Positions 38,314 to 46,393 of a stretch of DNA of 64,000 bases are shown piece by piece. Source of the DNA: Labedaea rhizosphaerae (lineage in GTDB: Bacteria > Actinomycetota > Actinomycetes > Mycobacteriales > Pseudonocardiaceae); contig NZ_SNXZ01000004.1 in NCBI RefSeq assembly GCF_004362825.1, positions 372,001 through 436,000 of the forward strand, given 5' to 3'. The notes beneath the pieces are model-generated. The model did not search any database. It was not told where the DNA came from and saw nothing but the letters and a program-made list of their open reading frames with translations. How positions within the stretch are numbered: the stretch's first letter is position 1; the number at the start of each line of letters is the position of its first letter. The translations under genes and the position numbers were made by a program.

Positions 38314-39231
38314 TCAGCGCGCGGCCGGCGCCGCGGCGGTGCGCAGTTCCCGGATCAGTTCGCGGACCGCGGCGGATCGGCGGCTGCCCGCCGTGGTGAC
38401 GTGCACGAGGCGGCGGGTCGGTGGCTGGTCGTCCACCGGGGTCACGGTGACGCGTGCGGGCTGCGTCGTGAGGGTGAGCCGCGGCAGGATGGCCATGCCG
38501 ATGCCTTGCGCCACCATGGAAAGCGCGACGCCGTCGTCGGCCACGGTGACGGTCGCGGCCGGCAGCCAGTCCTGCCGCGCCCACCACGCGCGGGCGTAGG
38601 ACGAGCAGTTCTCGGCCCAGTCGATCAACGGCAGTTGCCGCGGCGAGCGGTGCCCGGCGGGACTCACGAACAGGTACGGCTCGACCATGAGCTCGTCCGC
38701 GAGCAGACCCGCAGGTGCGGTCGCGTCTTCGGCGAGGGTCGCGATGGCCAGGTCGGCGTGGCCGTCGGCGACCTCGCCCGCTGTGCCCCGGCCCAGTTCC
38801 GGGACGATCTGCACCTGCGGGCTCAACCCGGGGTAGCGCTTGGTGAGCCGCTCGAGCGCGGGCGGCAGCAAGTGCGCGGCGGCGCTGCGGAACGCGGCGA
38901 TGCGCAGCGGCCCGGTCACGGTGCCCGCCGCCGCGTCTCTCGCCTCGCGGCGCAACAGGTCGAGCTGGCGCAGGATCTGGCGCGCGTGCACCAGTACCCG
39001 CACACCGGCCGGGGTCGCCCGCGCGCCGGTGCGGCCGCGCTCGAACAGCACCGTGCCGACCTTGGTTTCACAGGTCCGCACGGCGTGCGACACCGCGGAC
39101 TGGGACAGGCCGACCGCGGCACCGGCGGCGGTGAAGCTGCCCATGCGGTCGATGGCCACCAGCAGGCGGAGTTCCTGCGGCGTGAGGTCGCTGTCCACGG
39201 CGTCACGGTAGAGCTGGTCCACCCGATCCAT
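38314..39231 (-). CDS. LysR family transcriptional regulator
   Basis: 305 residues: N-terminal winged helix (ELRLLVAIDRMGSFTAAGAA, LSQSAVSHAVRTCE) and a periplasmic-binding-like effector domain. Divergent from the NADP-dependent oxidoreductase at 39332, its likely target. Its ATG lies inside a perfect palindrome. Convergent with and 23 nt from the MFS gene end. Confidence 0.92.
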   Translation of the reverse strand: MDRVDQLYRDAVDSDLTPQELRLLVAIDRMGSFTAAGAAVGLSQSAVSHAVRTCETKVGTVLFERGRTGARATPAGVRVLVHARQILRQLDLLRREARDAAAGTVTGPLRIAAFRSAAAHLLPPALERLTKRYPGLSPQVQIVPELGRGTAGEVADGHADLAIATLAEDATAPAGLLADELMVEPYLFVSPAGHRSPRQLPLIDWAENCSSYARAWWARQDWLPAATVTVADDGVALSMVAQGIGMAILPRLTLTTQPARVTVTPVDDQPPTRRLVHVTTAGSRRSAAVRELIRELRTAAAPAAR

Positions 39232-39250
39232 GAGCGGGTCTCATGGATCG
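39224..39250. promoter_or_regulatory. Perfect 11-bp palindrome over the lysR start codon
   Basis: CGATCCATGAG (39224-39234) and CTCATGGATCG (39240-39250) with a 5-bp spacer. The lysR ATG (39229-39231 complement) is inside the left arm. Probable LysR autoregulatory site that also serves the divergent gene 82 bp away. Confidence 0.65.
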
Positions 39251-39331
39251 GGATGATCGATCGACACCACGCTCTGCCCGGCGCCGCTCCTGGCGACCTA
39301 CCGTGCGGCGACATCCAGCCGAGGAGAAGCC

Positions 39332-40330
<999 letters not shown>

Positions 40331-40636
40331 CGGACGACGTGGGGCTCGTGTGTCGGTGCGACAGAGCGCGTGACCGAATCGTCGGTTGATACGGTGCCGG
40401 GCGTGGGCCTGCACAATTCGGCAAACGCCGAGTCGGCGCCGGCCAGCACCTGACGCTGATTGGTGAAATGGGGAGTTGCCCTGGGCACCTGATCCGGCGG
40501 GGGCATCGACTTCGCGTAGAAATGCACGCCACCGTGAATGACGCCGGCCTGCACAAGTTGCCGCTGTTGTCCCCGGCCTTGTTGGTCACGTCCTTGCTAC
40601 GGTCATCGAAGACGAGTCGACCTGGGAGGCCCTCAA
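40331..40636. other. 306-nt intergenic region
   Basis: No credible gene. Codon pattern is lost and all frames are short. The last 60 nt hold a weak promoter-like pair (TTGTTG around 40581 and TACGGT around 40597) that could serve the small protein at 40637. No terminator with a clear stem was found. Confidence 0.4.
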
Positions 40637-40984
40637 ATGCCCGAGCCCGTGCTGGTGTCCATTGCCGCAGCATTGGCGACCAAAGCTGTCTCGTCGCTCT
40701 ACGACATGGTCAAGAAGCGGTTCGAACAGCGCGCCGAGGCACGCGCGGCGCTCGAGGCCGCAACGGCGGCACCCCAGGACGAGCAGGCCGTGCATGCCCT
40801 CGCCGAGCGATTGGCCGTGGAGGAAACCGCGGACCCGGAGTTCAGCAGGGCGCTGCGTGCGGAATGGGCCAAGGTCAGCGTCGAACAGCGCGCCGACCGC
40901 GGTGGTGTCACCAACCAGGTAACCGGTGAGGTGTCAGGCAAGGTCGTGCAGGCCCGTGACATCCACGGCGACGTCAGCTTCTAG
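40637..40984 (+). CDS. Small helical protein with C-terminal amyloid-signalling-like motif
   Basis: 115 residues from ATG 40637 (GGGAGG 8 nt upstream). The N-terminus is hydrophobic/helical (MPEPVLVSIAAALATKAVSS), followed by charged amphipathic helices up to residue ~90. After a short linker the protein ends VTGEVSGKVVQARDIHGDV plus SF. This Gly-spaced tail with VVQARDIHG resembles the RHIM-like bacterial amyloid signalling sequences found at the ends of NLR-type receptors and their effectors in actinobacteria. In that architecture a helical cell-death (Bell-like) domain is tethered to a prion-like trigger. No NLR, kinase or protease partner is in the neighbourhood. The role in abortive infection is inference from motif resemblance. 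Confidence 0.7.
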   Translation: MPEPVLVSIAAALATKAVSSLYDMVKKRFEQRAEARAALEAATAAPQDEQAVHALAERLAVEETADPEFSRALRAEWAKVSVEQRADRGGVTNQVTGEVSGKVVQARDIHGDVSF

Positions 40985-40996
40985 CGCTCCACCCCT

Positions 40997-41030
40997 CCGC
41001 TGTTTGGCCGCAGGTTCGGCCGACCAGCGG
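40997..41030. terminator. Nested hairpin terminator between convergent genes
   Basis: CCGCTG/CAGCGG outer stem and GGCCG/CGGCC inner stem (40997-41002, 41006-41010, 41017-41021, 41025-41030) between the small helical protein gene and the TetR gene; usable from both sides. Confidence 0.6.
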
Positions 41031-41034
41031 AATA

Positions 41035-41646
41035 TCAGTCACCGGAGGCCGGGTCCCTGAGGATGCCGTCGAGCAGGTTGCGCACCGCGGCCCGTACTTC
41101 GATCCGTGCGGCTGAAGGATCTTCGGCAACGGCAACCACCATGGCGGCTTCGTCGATCGCGGCGAGCAACAGCGCCGCGAGTGGCCGCACCGGTTGCGGC
41201 GTCAACTGACCGGCGTCGATCGCGCCGGCCAAGAGCTGTTCCGTAATACCCAGGCCGTAGCGCTGGTTGAGTTCGCGGAACCCGGCCGGGCCAAGCACGA
41301 CCGGAGCGTCGAGCAGCACGATCTGACGGACCTCCGGCTCGGCCGCGATCTCCAGCCAAGCATTCGCGGCGGCGTGCATCGCCTCGGCCGGCGAGGCCGG
41401 ACGGGCGGCGGCCACCGCGGTCGACAGCCGCCGCATCGCGTCCGCCTCCACCGCTTCGATCACGGCCGCGAACAAGGCTGCCTTGTCGGCGTACTGGTGA
41501 TACATCGCGCCACGCGTCACGCCCGCCGCCGTGGCAATCTCCGGCGTGCCGACCGCCGCGTAGCCGCGCTCAGCCCAGAGCTTGCGCGCAGCCGCGACCA
41601 GCGCGGCCTGGGTTGCAGCCGAGCGTTCGGGTTGGGTTCTGGACAT
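41035..41646 (-). CDS. TetR family regulator
   Basis: 203 residues. HTH: ALVAAARKLWAERGYAAVG with GVTRGAMYHQYADKAALF, then an all-helical ligand domain. Divergent from the alpha/beta hydrolase at 41711 with a shared palindrome between them, so it most likely represses that gene and itself. Ligand unknown. Confidence 0.92.
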   Translation of the reverse strand: MSRTQPERSAATQAALVAAARKLWAERGYAAVGTPEIATAAGVTRGAMYHQYADKAALFAAVIEAVEADAMRRLSTAVAAARPASPAEAMHAAANAWLEIAAEPEVRQIVLLDAPVVLGPAGFRELNQRYGLGITEQLLAGAIDAGQLTPQPVRPLAALLLAAIDEAAMVVAVAEDPSAARIEVRAAVRNLLDGILRDPASGD

Positions 41647-41690
41647 TTACATGCAGCCTGTTGGTAAGGTTGCGGACAGGCTGTACGTAA
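41647..41690. promoter_or_regulatory. TetR-type operator between tetR and hydrolase
   Basis: TTACATGCAGCCTGT (41647-41661) and ACAGGCTGTACGTAA (41676-41690), 13 of 15 positions symmetrical, 14-bp spacer. It begins one base from the TetR start codon and ends 20 nt before the hydrolase ATG. Confidence 0.7.
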
Positions 41691-41710
41691 CTTCGATCGG
41701 AGAAGGCTCC

Positions 41711-42544
41711 ATGTCAACCATCATGCTGGATTCCGGGACGCTCCATTATGAAGAGACGGGACCCGCCGACGGCCGGCCGGTGGTGTTCGTCCACGGCTAC
41801 GCCATGGGCGGCTCGCTGTGGCGGCCGTTGGCTCAGCGGTTGGCCGATCGAGGGATGCGGTGCATCGTGCCGACCTGGCCGCTCGGGGCGCACCCCGAAG
41901 CGATGCGCCCCGGCGCCGATCTGACCATGAGCGGCGTCGCCGGCATGATCACCCCACTGCTCGACGCCCTCGACCTCGACGACGTCGTGCTCACCGGCAG
42001 CGACACCGGCGGCGCACTCGTCCAGATCGTCGCCGGTACCCAGCCGGACCGCGTCGGGGCACTCGTGCTGGCCAGTTGCGACGCATTCGAGCACTTCCCG
42101 CCACCGATCCTGAGGCCCCTGATCGCGGCTGCGCGGTCCTCGCGACTGTTTCGGATGGCGCTGCTTCCGATGCGCACCCGCACCGCGCGCCGCCGCGCCT
42201 TCGGCGACTTGGCGCACGCGGACCTCGAGGACCTCACCCGAGAATGGGTGCAGCCGGCCCTCTCCGACAGCGCCATTGCCGACGACCTGCGACGCTTCAC
42301 CGCCTCGATGACGCAATCCGTGACGCTGAATGCGGCGGCACGCCTGCCTTCGTTCACCAAGCCCGCGCTCGTCGCCTGGTCCGCCGACGATGCCTTCTTC
42401 CCGGTGGAGGACGGCCACCGGCTGGCCAAGACGCTGCCGCACGCACGCTTCGAACTGATCAAGAACGCACGAACCTTCTCGATGATCGACCAACCCGACG
42501 TGCTCGCCGATCTGATCAGCGACTTCGTGCGGACCGGCAGCTGA
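41711..42544 (+). CDS. Alpha/beta-fold hydrolase with Asp nucleophile elbow
   Basis: 277 residues (ATG 41711, GGAGAAGG upstream). Oxyanion motif VFVHGYAMGG; the elbow is LTGSDTGGALVQ, i.e. G-x-D-x-G-G, so the nucleophile would be Asp as in haloalkane dehalogenases and epoxide hydrolases rather than Ser. The acid region WSADDAFFPVEDGHRL is present, but where the catalytic His is expected (usually GHF) the sequence is NARTFSMIDQPD. The base His may be missing or displaced, so activity is uncertain. Controlled by the divergent TetR. Confidence 0.85.
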   Translation: MSTIMLDSGTLHYEETGPADGRPVVFVHGYAMGGSLWRPLAQRLADRGMRCIVPTWPLGAHPEAMRPGADLTMSGVAGMITPLLDALDLDDVVLTGSDTGGALVQIVAGTQPDRVGALVLASCDAFEHFPPPILRPLIAAARSSRLFRMALLPMRTRTARRRAFGDLAHADLEDLTREWVQPALSDSAIADDLRRFTASMTQSVTLNAAARLPSFTKPALVAWSADDAFFPVEDGHRLAKTLPHARFELIKNARTFSMIDQPDVLADLISDFVRTGS

Positions 42545-42554
42545 AGGCATTGCC

Positions 42555-42568
42555 CCTGCGTTCGCAGG
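42555..42568. terminator. Short hairpin between convergent hydrolase and tetR genes
   Basis: CCTGCG-TT-CGCAGG, six perfect GC-rich pairs in the 37-nt convergent gap. No U-tract; a weak terminator at best. Confidence 0.35.
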
Positions 42569-42581
42569 CTCCGGCTGGCCG

Positions 42582-43184
42582 TCAGGTGCGGTCGTGCTTG
42601 CCCAGTGCGGCGTCGAGAAGGGCTTGCGCGGTGCGGCGCACCGTTTCGGCGGCTTGGTCGCGGGTCTGGCCGGCGACGTCGCGCAGCCAGATCAAGGCTT
42701 CGATACCGGTGGCGGACCGGATGGCCACCGCCAACTGGTGCACGTCGACCCGCGGGTGGCTGAGTTTCACCGGTGCCAGGGCGTCCTCGATCCAGCCGAT
42801 GGCCCGTCCCCGCCGAAGCACCGGCGGGGTGGCTCCCGGTTCCAGGGACACGTGCAACGCCGTACGCAGCTGCGGTTCCCAGTCGAAGTTGTACCGGGTG
42901 AACGCGGCCATGAAGGCGTCCAACCGCTGCTTGATGTCCTCGGGTGCGTCGTCGTCGAGCAGCGTCGCCGGCTGGATCTGCGGTTGCGCCGCCAGGAGCA
43001 GGGACCGCTGGTTGGGGAAGTAGCGGTAGGCGGTGGTGCGGGAGATGCCGGCTTGCTGGGCGGCGTCTTCGACCTTCGGCGTCAGGCCCTGCGAGAGCAG
43101 TTCGCGGGTGGCCTCGACCAGTGCCTGCCGGGTGCGCGACTTCTGCTCGGTACGGCCGGTTTCTTCATAGCCCATTGCCTTCAT
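42582..43184 (-). CDS. TetR family regulator
   Basis: 200 residues. HTH: TRQALVEATRELLSQGLTPK with QAGISRTTAYRYFPNQRSLL. The C-terminal domain is helical. Start ATG 43184 lies right behind the repeat region and has no ribosome site; an ATG three codons later is possible. Divergent from the cupin gene, the probable target. Confidence 0.9.
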   Translation of the reverse strand: MKAMGYEETGRTEQKSRTRQALVEATRELLSQGLTPKVEDAAQQAGISRTTAYRYFPNQRSLLLAAQPQIQPATLLDDDAPEDIKQRLDAFMAAFTRYNFDWEPQLRTALHVSLEPGATPPVLRRGRAIGWIEDALAPVKLSHPRVDVHQLAVAIRSATGIEALIWLRDVAGQTRDQAAETVRRTAQALLDAALGKHDRT

Positions 43185-43190
43185 GGTACC

Positions 43191-43217
43191 GTAGTCCCAT
43201 GGGATTGTAGTCCCATG
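43191..43217. promoter_or_regulatory. GTAGTCCCATG direct repeats (candidate TetR site)
   Basis: GTAGTCCCATG at 43191-43201 and again at 43207-43217, 16 bp apart, with internal CCCATGGG palindrome. Located between the divergent tetR (start 43184) and cupin gene (start 43252). Confidence 0.55.
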
Positions 43218-43251
43218 AACCTTGTCCATCGAAGCGAACCGGGTGAGCAGC

Positions 43252-43596
43252 ATGAGCGTCCAGGACCCCACCGCGACCGACCCGGAGCTCTACAAGGTGA
43301 TCTTCGAGAACGAGCGGGTCCGGGTCCTGGAGTATCACGACAAGCCAGGCGACAGCACGCATCCGCACCGCCACCCCGACAGCGTCATGGTCACGCTCAG
43401 CTCCTTCAGCAGGCGCGTCTCGGCCGACGGCCGGCACGTCGATGTCGAGCTGCCCAGCGGTGAGGCGCGGTGGCTGGGCGCACAAGAACACTCCGGCGAG
43501 AACGTCGGCACCACCGACACCCACGCCATCTTCGTGGAACTCAAGGGGGACAGTCCGTCCACAACGGACAGCCTGCTGGGCCCAAGCCCACGTTAG
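43252..43596 (+). CDS. Small cupin-fold protein
   Basis: 114 residues forming one cupin barrel. Motif-1 region RVLEYHDKPGDSTHPHRHPD provides His ligands for a metal; VMVTLSSFSRR and GTTDTHAIFVELK form the remaining strands. Members are described only as cytoplasmic cupins. ATG 43252 follows GGTGAGCAGC; an earlier GTG-linked ATG (43222) is possible. The 3' part of the gene plus downstream DNA has a second, degraded copy at 29621-29828. Under the divergent TetR. Confidence 0.85.
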   Translation: MSVQDPTATDPELYKVIFENERVRVLEYHDKPGDSTHPHRHPDSVMVTLSSFSRRVSADGRHVDVELPSGEARWLGAQEHSGENVGTTDTHAIFVELKGDSPSTTDSLLGPSPR

Positions 43597-43703
43597 CCAG
43601 AAGCTCCGCGCGACCTGGGACCCCGAAGCATCGACGTATCGGTACCGGTGCAGGTCGTGGTGCGGCGGCGCCCGACCACAATGGAGTGTCTAGTGTGTGA
43701 TGG

Positions 43704-44228
43704 GTGACGACATCGAGTCCGGCGGCTGTCAGCGGCAGCGGCGCCAAGGTGTTGCCCGTCGACCAATATGTGGCTGCACTGCCCCGCAAACGCATGGCCG
43801 CAGGCGTGCTGTTCTGGTGCGGCACGAACCGGGTCCTGCTCGTTGAACCGTCGTACAAGCCGAACTGGGAGATCCCGGGCGGAGCAGTCGAGCCGGACGA
43901 GTCGCCTTGGACGACGGCTGCCCGCGAGGTCGCCGAGGAACTGGGATGGGACCGTCCACTGGGACGGCTGCTCGTGGTGGACTACGTACGCCCCCAAGAC
44001 TCACGCCCGGAGGGCGTCGTCTTCGTCTTCGATGGTGGCCCGCTGACCGACCAGGACGTGGGCGGACTCGACTTCGCCGACGGCGAGATCGTGTCGGCAA
44101 GCCTCCGCACGATCGAAGAGGCCAGGACCAAGGTCAAACCTCTACTGGCCGATCGGCTCGAGGCCGCCCTCGCCGCCCTCGCCGAGGGCGTGACCGTCTT
44201 GTGCGAGCAAGGCAGGCGTATCAGCTGA
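43704..44228 (+). CDS. NUDIX hydrolase
   Basis: 174 residues. The Nudix box G(x5)E(x7)REVAEELGW is complete (from GGAVEPDESP to REVAEELGW, residues ~58-81), so it should cleave a nucleoside diphosphate linked to another moiety; substrate is not evident. GTG 43704. Its last 87 nt overlap the end of the convergent acyl-CoA dehydrogenase-like gene. Confidence 0.9.
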   Translation: MTTSSPAAVSGSGAKVLPVDQYVAALPRKRMAAGVLFWCGTNRVLLVEPSYKPNWEIPGGAVEPDESPWTTAAREVAEELGWDRPLGRLLVVDYVRPQDSRPEGVVFVFDGGPLTDQDVGGLDFADGEIVSASLRTIEEARTKVKPLLADRLEAALAALAEGVTVLCEQGRRIS

Positions 44229-45407
44229 TCCGGACACGCCGCGAGGTGTTGGGACGGCAGCAGCCGGTGCCGTGTGCTGCTTGCCTGCTGCGCGGTACAG
44301 GCTGTCATGGATGCCGTCGGCGTACAGCAGCCCGTTGAGGTCACGTCGGATCTTCGCGACCTGGCAGTCTGCACGGAATCCGGCCGCTCCGAGCAAGAGC
44401 ACCAGCTCAGCGGCGACCTGATTGGCCACGTCGATGCCGTGCGCCTTCATCGCGGCACCCCACCGCTCCGCGTCGATCTGGCCTGACTCGGCTAGCTGAG
44501 CAGCCAGGATCGTGCCGAGCAGCGCGGTGACAACCTGGATATGAGCGCGCCCAACGGTCACCAGAGCGGAATCCCTAAGTCGTGGAACACCACCTGCTGT
44601 GCGCCGCTCGACCAGAGCGTCGGTGACCGTGTCGAACACCGCAGCCGCGCCGCCCAAAGCCGTAGCCGTGACCAGGGGCCGGTAGGCAGCGAAGTGCTGC
44701 CTCAGCAGTGCCATTCCGTCACCGTTCAGAACGTCTTCGGGGTGCACTTGGACGCAGTCGAGTTCGAGGACTCCCCAGCTCCACCCGGCAAGGCCGGCCG
44801 GCGCAACGGGATAGCGACGCAAACCGGGATCCGCAGCGTCCACTGTGGCCGCTGCCAGGCGTCCATCGGGAGCACGGAAGAAGACGACGAAGACGGCCGC
44901 TTCGGTCAACCGGCTTATCCAGGTCTTGCGACCTGAAACCAGCCAAGTTCCGTCGCAGGCAACCTGCGCTTGAGCGCGTATGGCAGCTGGTCGTGAGCCG
45001 CCATGCTGTTCCGTCATCGCGATTCCAGCGAGTTCTCCGGCAGCGAGCCGGGGTAGCCATCGCGCGCAAGTGGAGGCGCTGCCGTGGCGCGCGATGAGCG
45101 CGCCATGACCCATACCTATGGCGTCACGCAGGTCGATATCGCGGTAACCACAGGCGAATTGCGTCAGCACCTGGACAGGAGATGGGGCATCGACAAGGTC
45201 GTAATGCACCAGACCTGAACGGATTTTCCGGAGTCTGCGGCTTCGTTCTGGGCCGGGCACGAGGTCCGGATCGACCGGATGTTCGGCGAGCAGGACATCC
45301 AAGGACGAAGTCAACATCCTCAGTTGTTTCCAGCCGACAGCCACCATGGGTTCCAGAGGTTCGAGCCAAGGTTTCAGGACGTCGACCAATCTGGAACGCA
45401 TCGTCAT
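44142..45407 (-). CDS. Acyl-CoA dehydrogenase-like flavoprotein
   Basis: 421 residues. ACAD fold: helical N-terminus, MTEQHGGSRPAAIRAQAQV and the beta domain (GRKTWISRLTEAAVFVVFFR), then a helical C-terminal domain (VTALLGTILAAQLAESGQ, VLLLGAAGFRADC). The expected catalytic Glu position (YEGT in classical enzymes) reads YADGIHD, so the base may be absent. It could act as an oxidase or other flavoenzyme in secondary metabolism. ATG 45407 overlaps the acyltransferase stop (ATGA). The C-terminal ~35 residues (from GVSGSADTPALL) are low in similarity and overlap the NUDIX gene. Confidence 0.85.
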   Translation of the reverse strand: MTMRSRLVDVLKPWLEPLEPMVAVGWKQLRMLTSSLDVLLAEHPVDPDLVPGPERSRRLRKIRSGLVHYDLVDAPSPVQVLTQFACGYRDIDLRDAIGMGHGALIARHGSASTCARWLPRLAAGELAGIAMTEQHGGSRPAAIRAQAQVACDGTWLVSGRKTWISRLTEAAVFVVFFRAPDGRLAAATVDAADPGLRRYPVAPAGLAGWSWGVLELDCVQVHPEDVLNGDGMALLRQHFAAYRPLVTATALGGAAAVFDTVTDALVERRTAGGVPRLRDSALVTVGRAHIQVVTALLGTILAAQLAESGQIDAERWGAAMKAHGIDVANQVAAELVLLLGAAGFRADCQVAKIRRDLNGLLYADGIHDSLYRAAGKQHTAPAAAVPTPRGVSGSADTPALLAQDGHALGEGGEGGLEPIGQ

Positions 45408-46204
45408 GCCCGCCCCTGCACTCGTGCGGGGTGCCCATAGGCCAACGCTCCGGCGGGGATGTCGCGGGTGACGAGGGAACCCGCGCCGACCAGGGCGTGC
45501 GCACCGATTGTCACCGACGCCAGCACGACCGAACCGCTGCCGACCTTCGCACCGAAGTCGAACCGAGGCGCGGCCAAGACCGATCGGCGGCTCGGATCCC
45601 GCCACGTCAACGTCTTGTCGTTGATCGTGCGCACCCCGGCGCCGAGGAAGACCCGGTCCGCCAAGAGGGTGTCGCTGGTGATGTGCGAACCCGGTGAACA
45701 CCTGACATCCCGTCCGATGCGCGCGGCCCGCTCGATCGTCAGGTGGTGCCCGAGCTGGGTGTCCGCACCAACCCGCACGGCGGTGCGGAGCAAGCAATGA
45801 TGTCCGACCACGGTGTTGACACCCACTTGGACGTCGGCGTAGATCACCGCACCCGCACGAACCACGGCGCCCGCAGCAACATGAACGCCACCACCGACAC
45901 CCGGGTGGATCCGCCCGACGGCATAACCGAGCTCGGGCTGGCCGACGACGGTGTGGTCCTCGACGACAGCTTGCACGCCGATCGTCGTTCCGCCGTGCAC
46001 GACCGCGAACCGGCCGATCACCGCGCCGGCGTGAATCGTGATCGGGCGTGATTCCCCCAGTTCATCGACTGGAACGAACACCGCGTACCGGCTGATCGCG
46101 ACGTTCTCGTCAGCACGCAGAAGACCGGCATCGTCCAGCTCAGCGGCAGTCATTTCCCGAGCCACGATCTTTCCTCGCGGCGACGAAATAGCGGAACTGG
46201 TCAC
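45404..46204 (-). CDS. Left-handed beta-helix acyltransferase (hexapeptide family)
   Basis: 266 residues with many imperfect hexapeptide turns (AVIGRFAVVHGGTTIGVQAV, AGAVIYADVQVGVNTVVGHH, VTIGAHALVGAGSLVTRDIP), as in WbbJ/NeuD-type sugar N- or O-acetyltransferases that use acyl-CoA. His residues for catalysis (VGHHCLL) are available. GTG 46204 has AGGAGG 5 nt upstream; in-frame codons further out are discarded. First gene of a two-gene operon with the ACAD-like gene; divergent XRE regulator. Confidence 0.85.
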   Translation of the reverse strand: MTSSAISSPRGKIVAREMTAAELDDAGLLRADENVAISRYAVFVPVDELGESRPITIHAGAVIGRFAVVHGGTTIGVQAVVEDHTVVGQPELGYAVGRIHPGVGGGVHVAAGAVVRAGAVIYADVQVGVNTVVGHHCLLRTAVRVGADTQLGHHLTIERAARIGRDVRCSPGSHITSDTLLADRVFLGAGVRTINDKTLTWRDPSRRSVLAAPRFDFGAKVGSGSVVLASVTIGAHALVGAGSLVTRDIPAGALAYGHPARVQGRA

Positions 46205-46313
46205 GGTGTCCTCCTGGGGAGCGGACGTGGACGGTGGTCGTTGCCGTAGCGCTTCCAAGGACACGATGAGCAGCGTCAATTGACCAGTGGGTTTGCGAGG
46301 TACGACATCAGAT

Positions 46314-46328
46314 TTGCACGCTATGCAA
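46314..46328. promoter_or_regulatory. TTGCA-N5-TGCAA palindrome between divergent genes
   Basis: Inverted repeat 110 bp upstream of the acyltransferase start (46204) and 66 bp upstream of the XRE gene start (46394). Candidate XRE operator. Confidence 0.45.
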
Positions 46329-46393
46329 GAGCGATGGCACTCACAGTGATTGCCGGTTATGCTGACAGGCCTGGCCCGAACAAGGAGCGCGGG

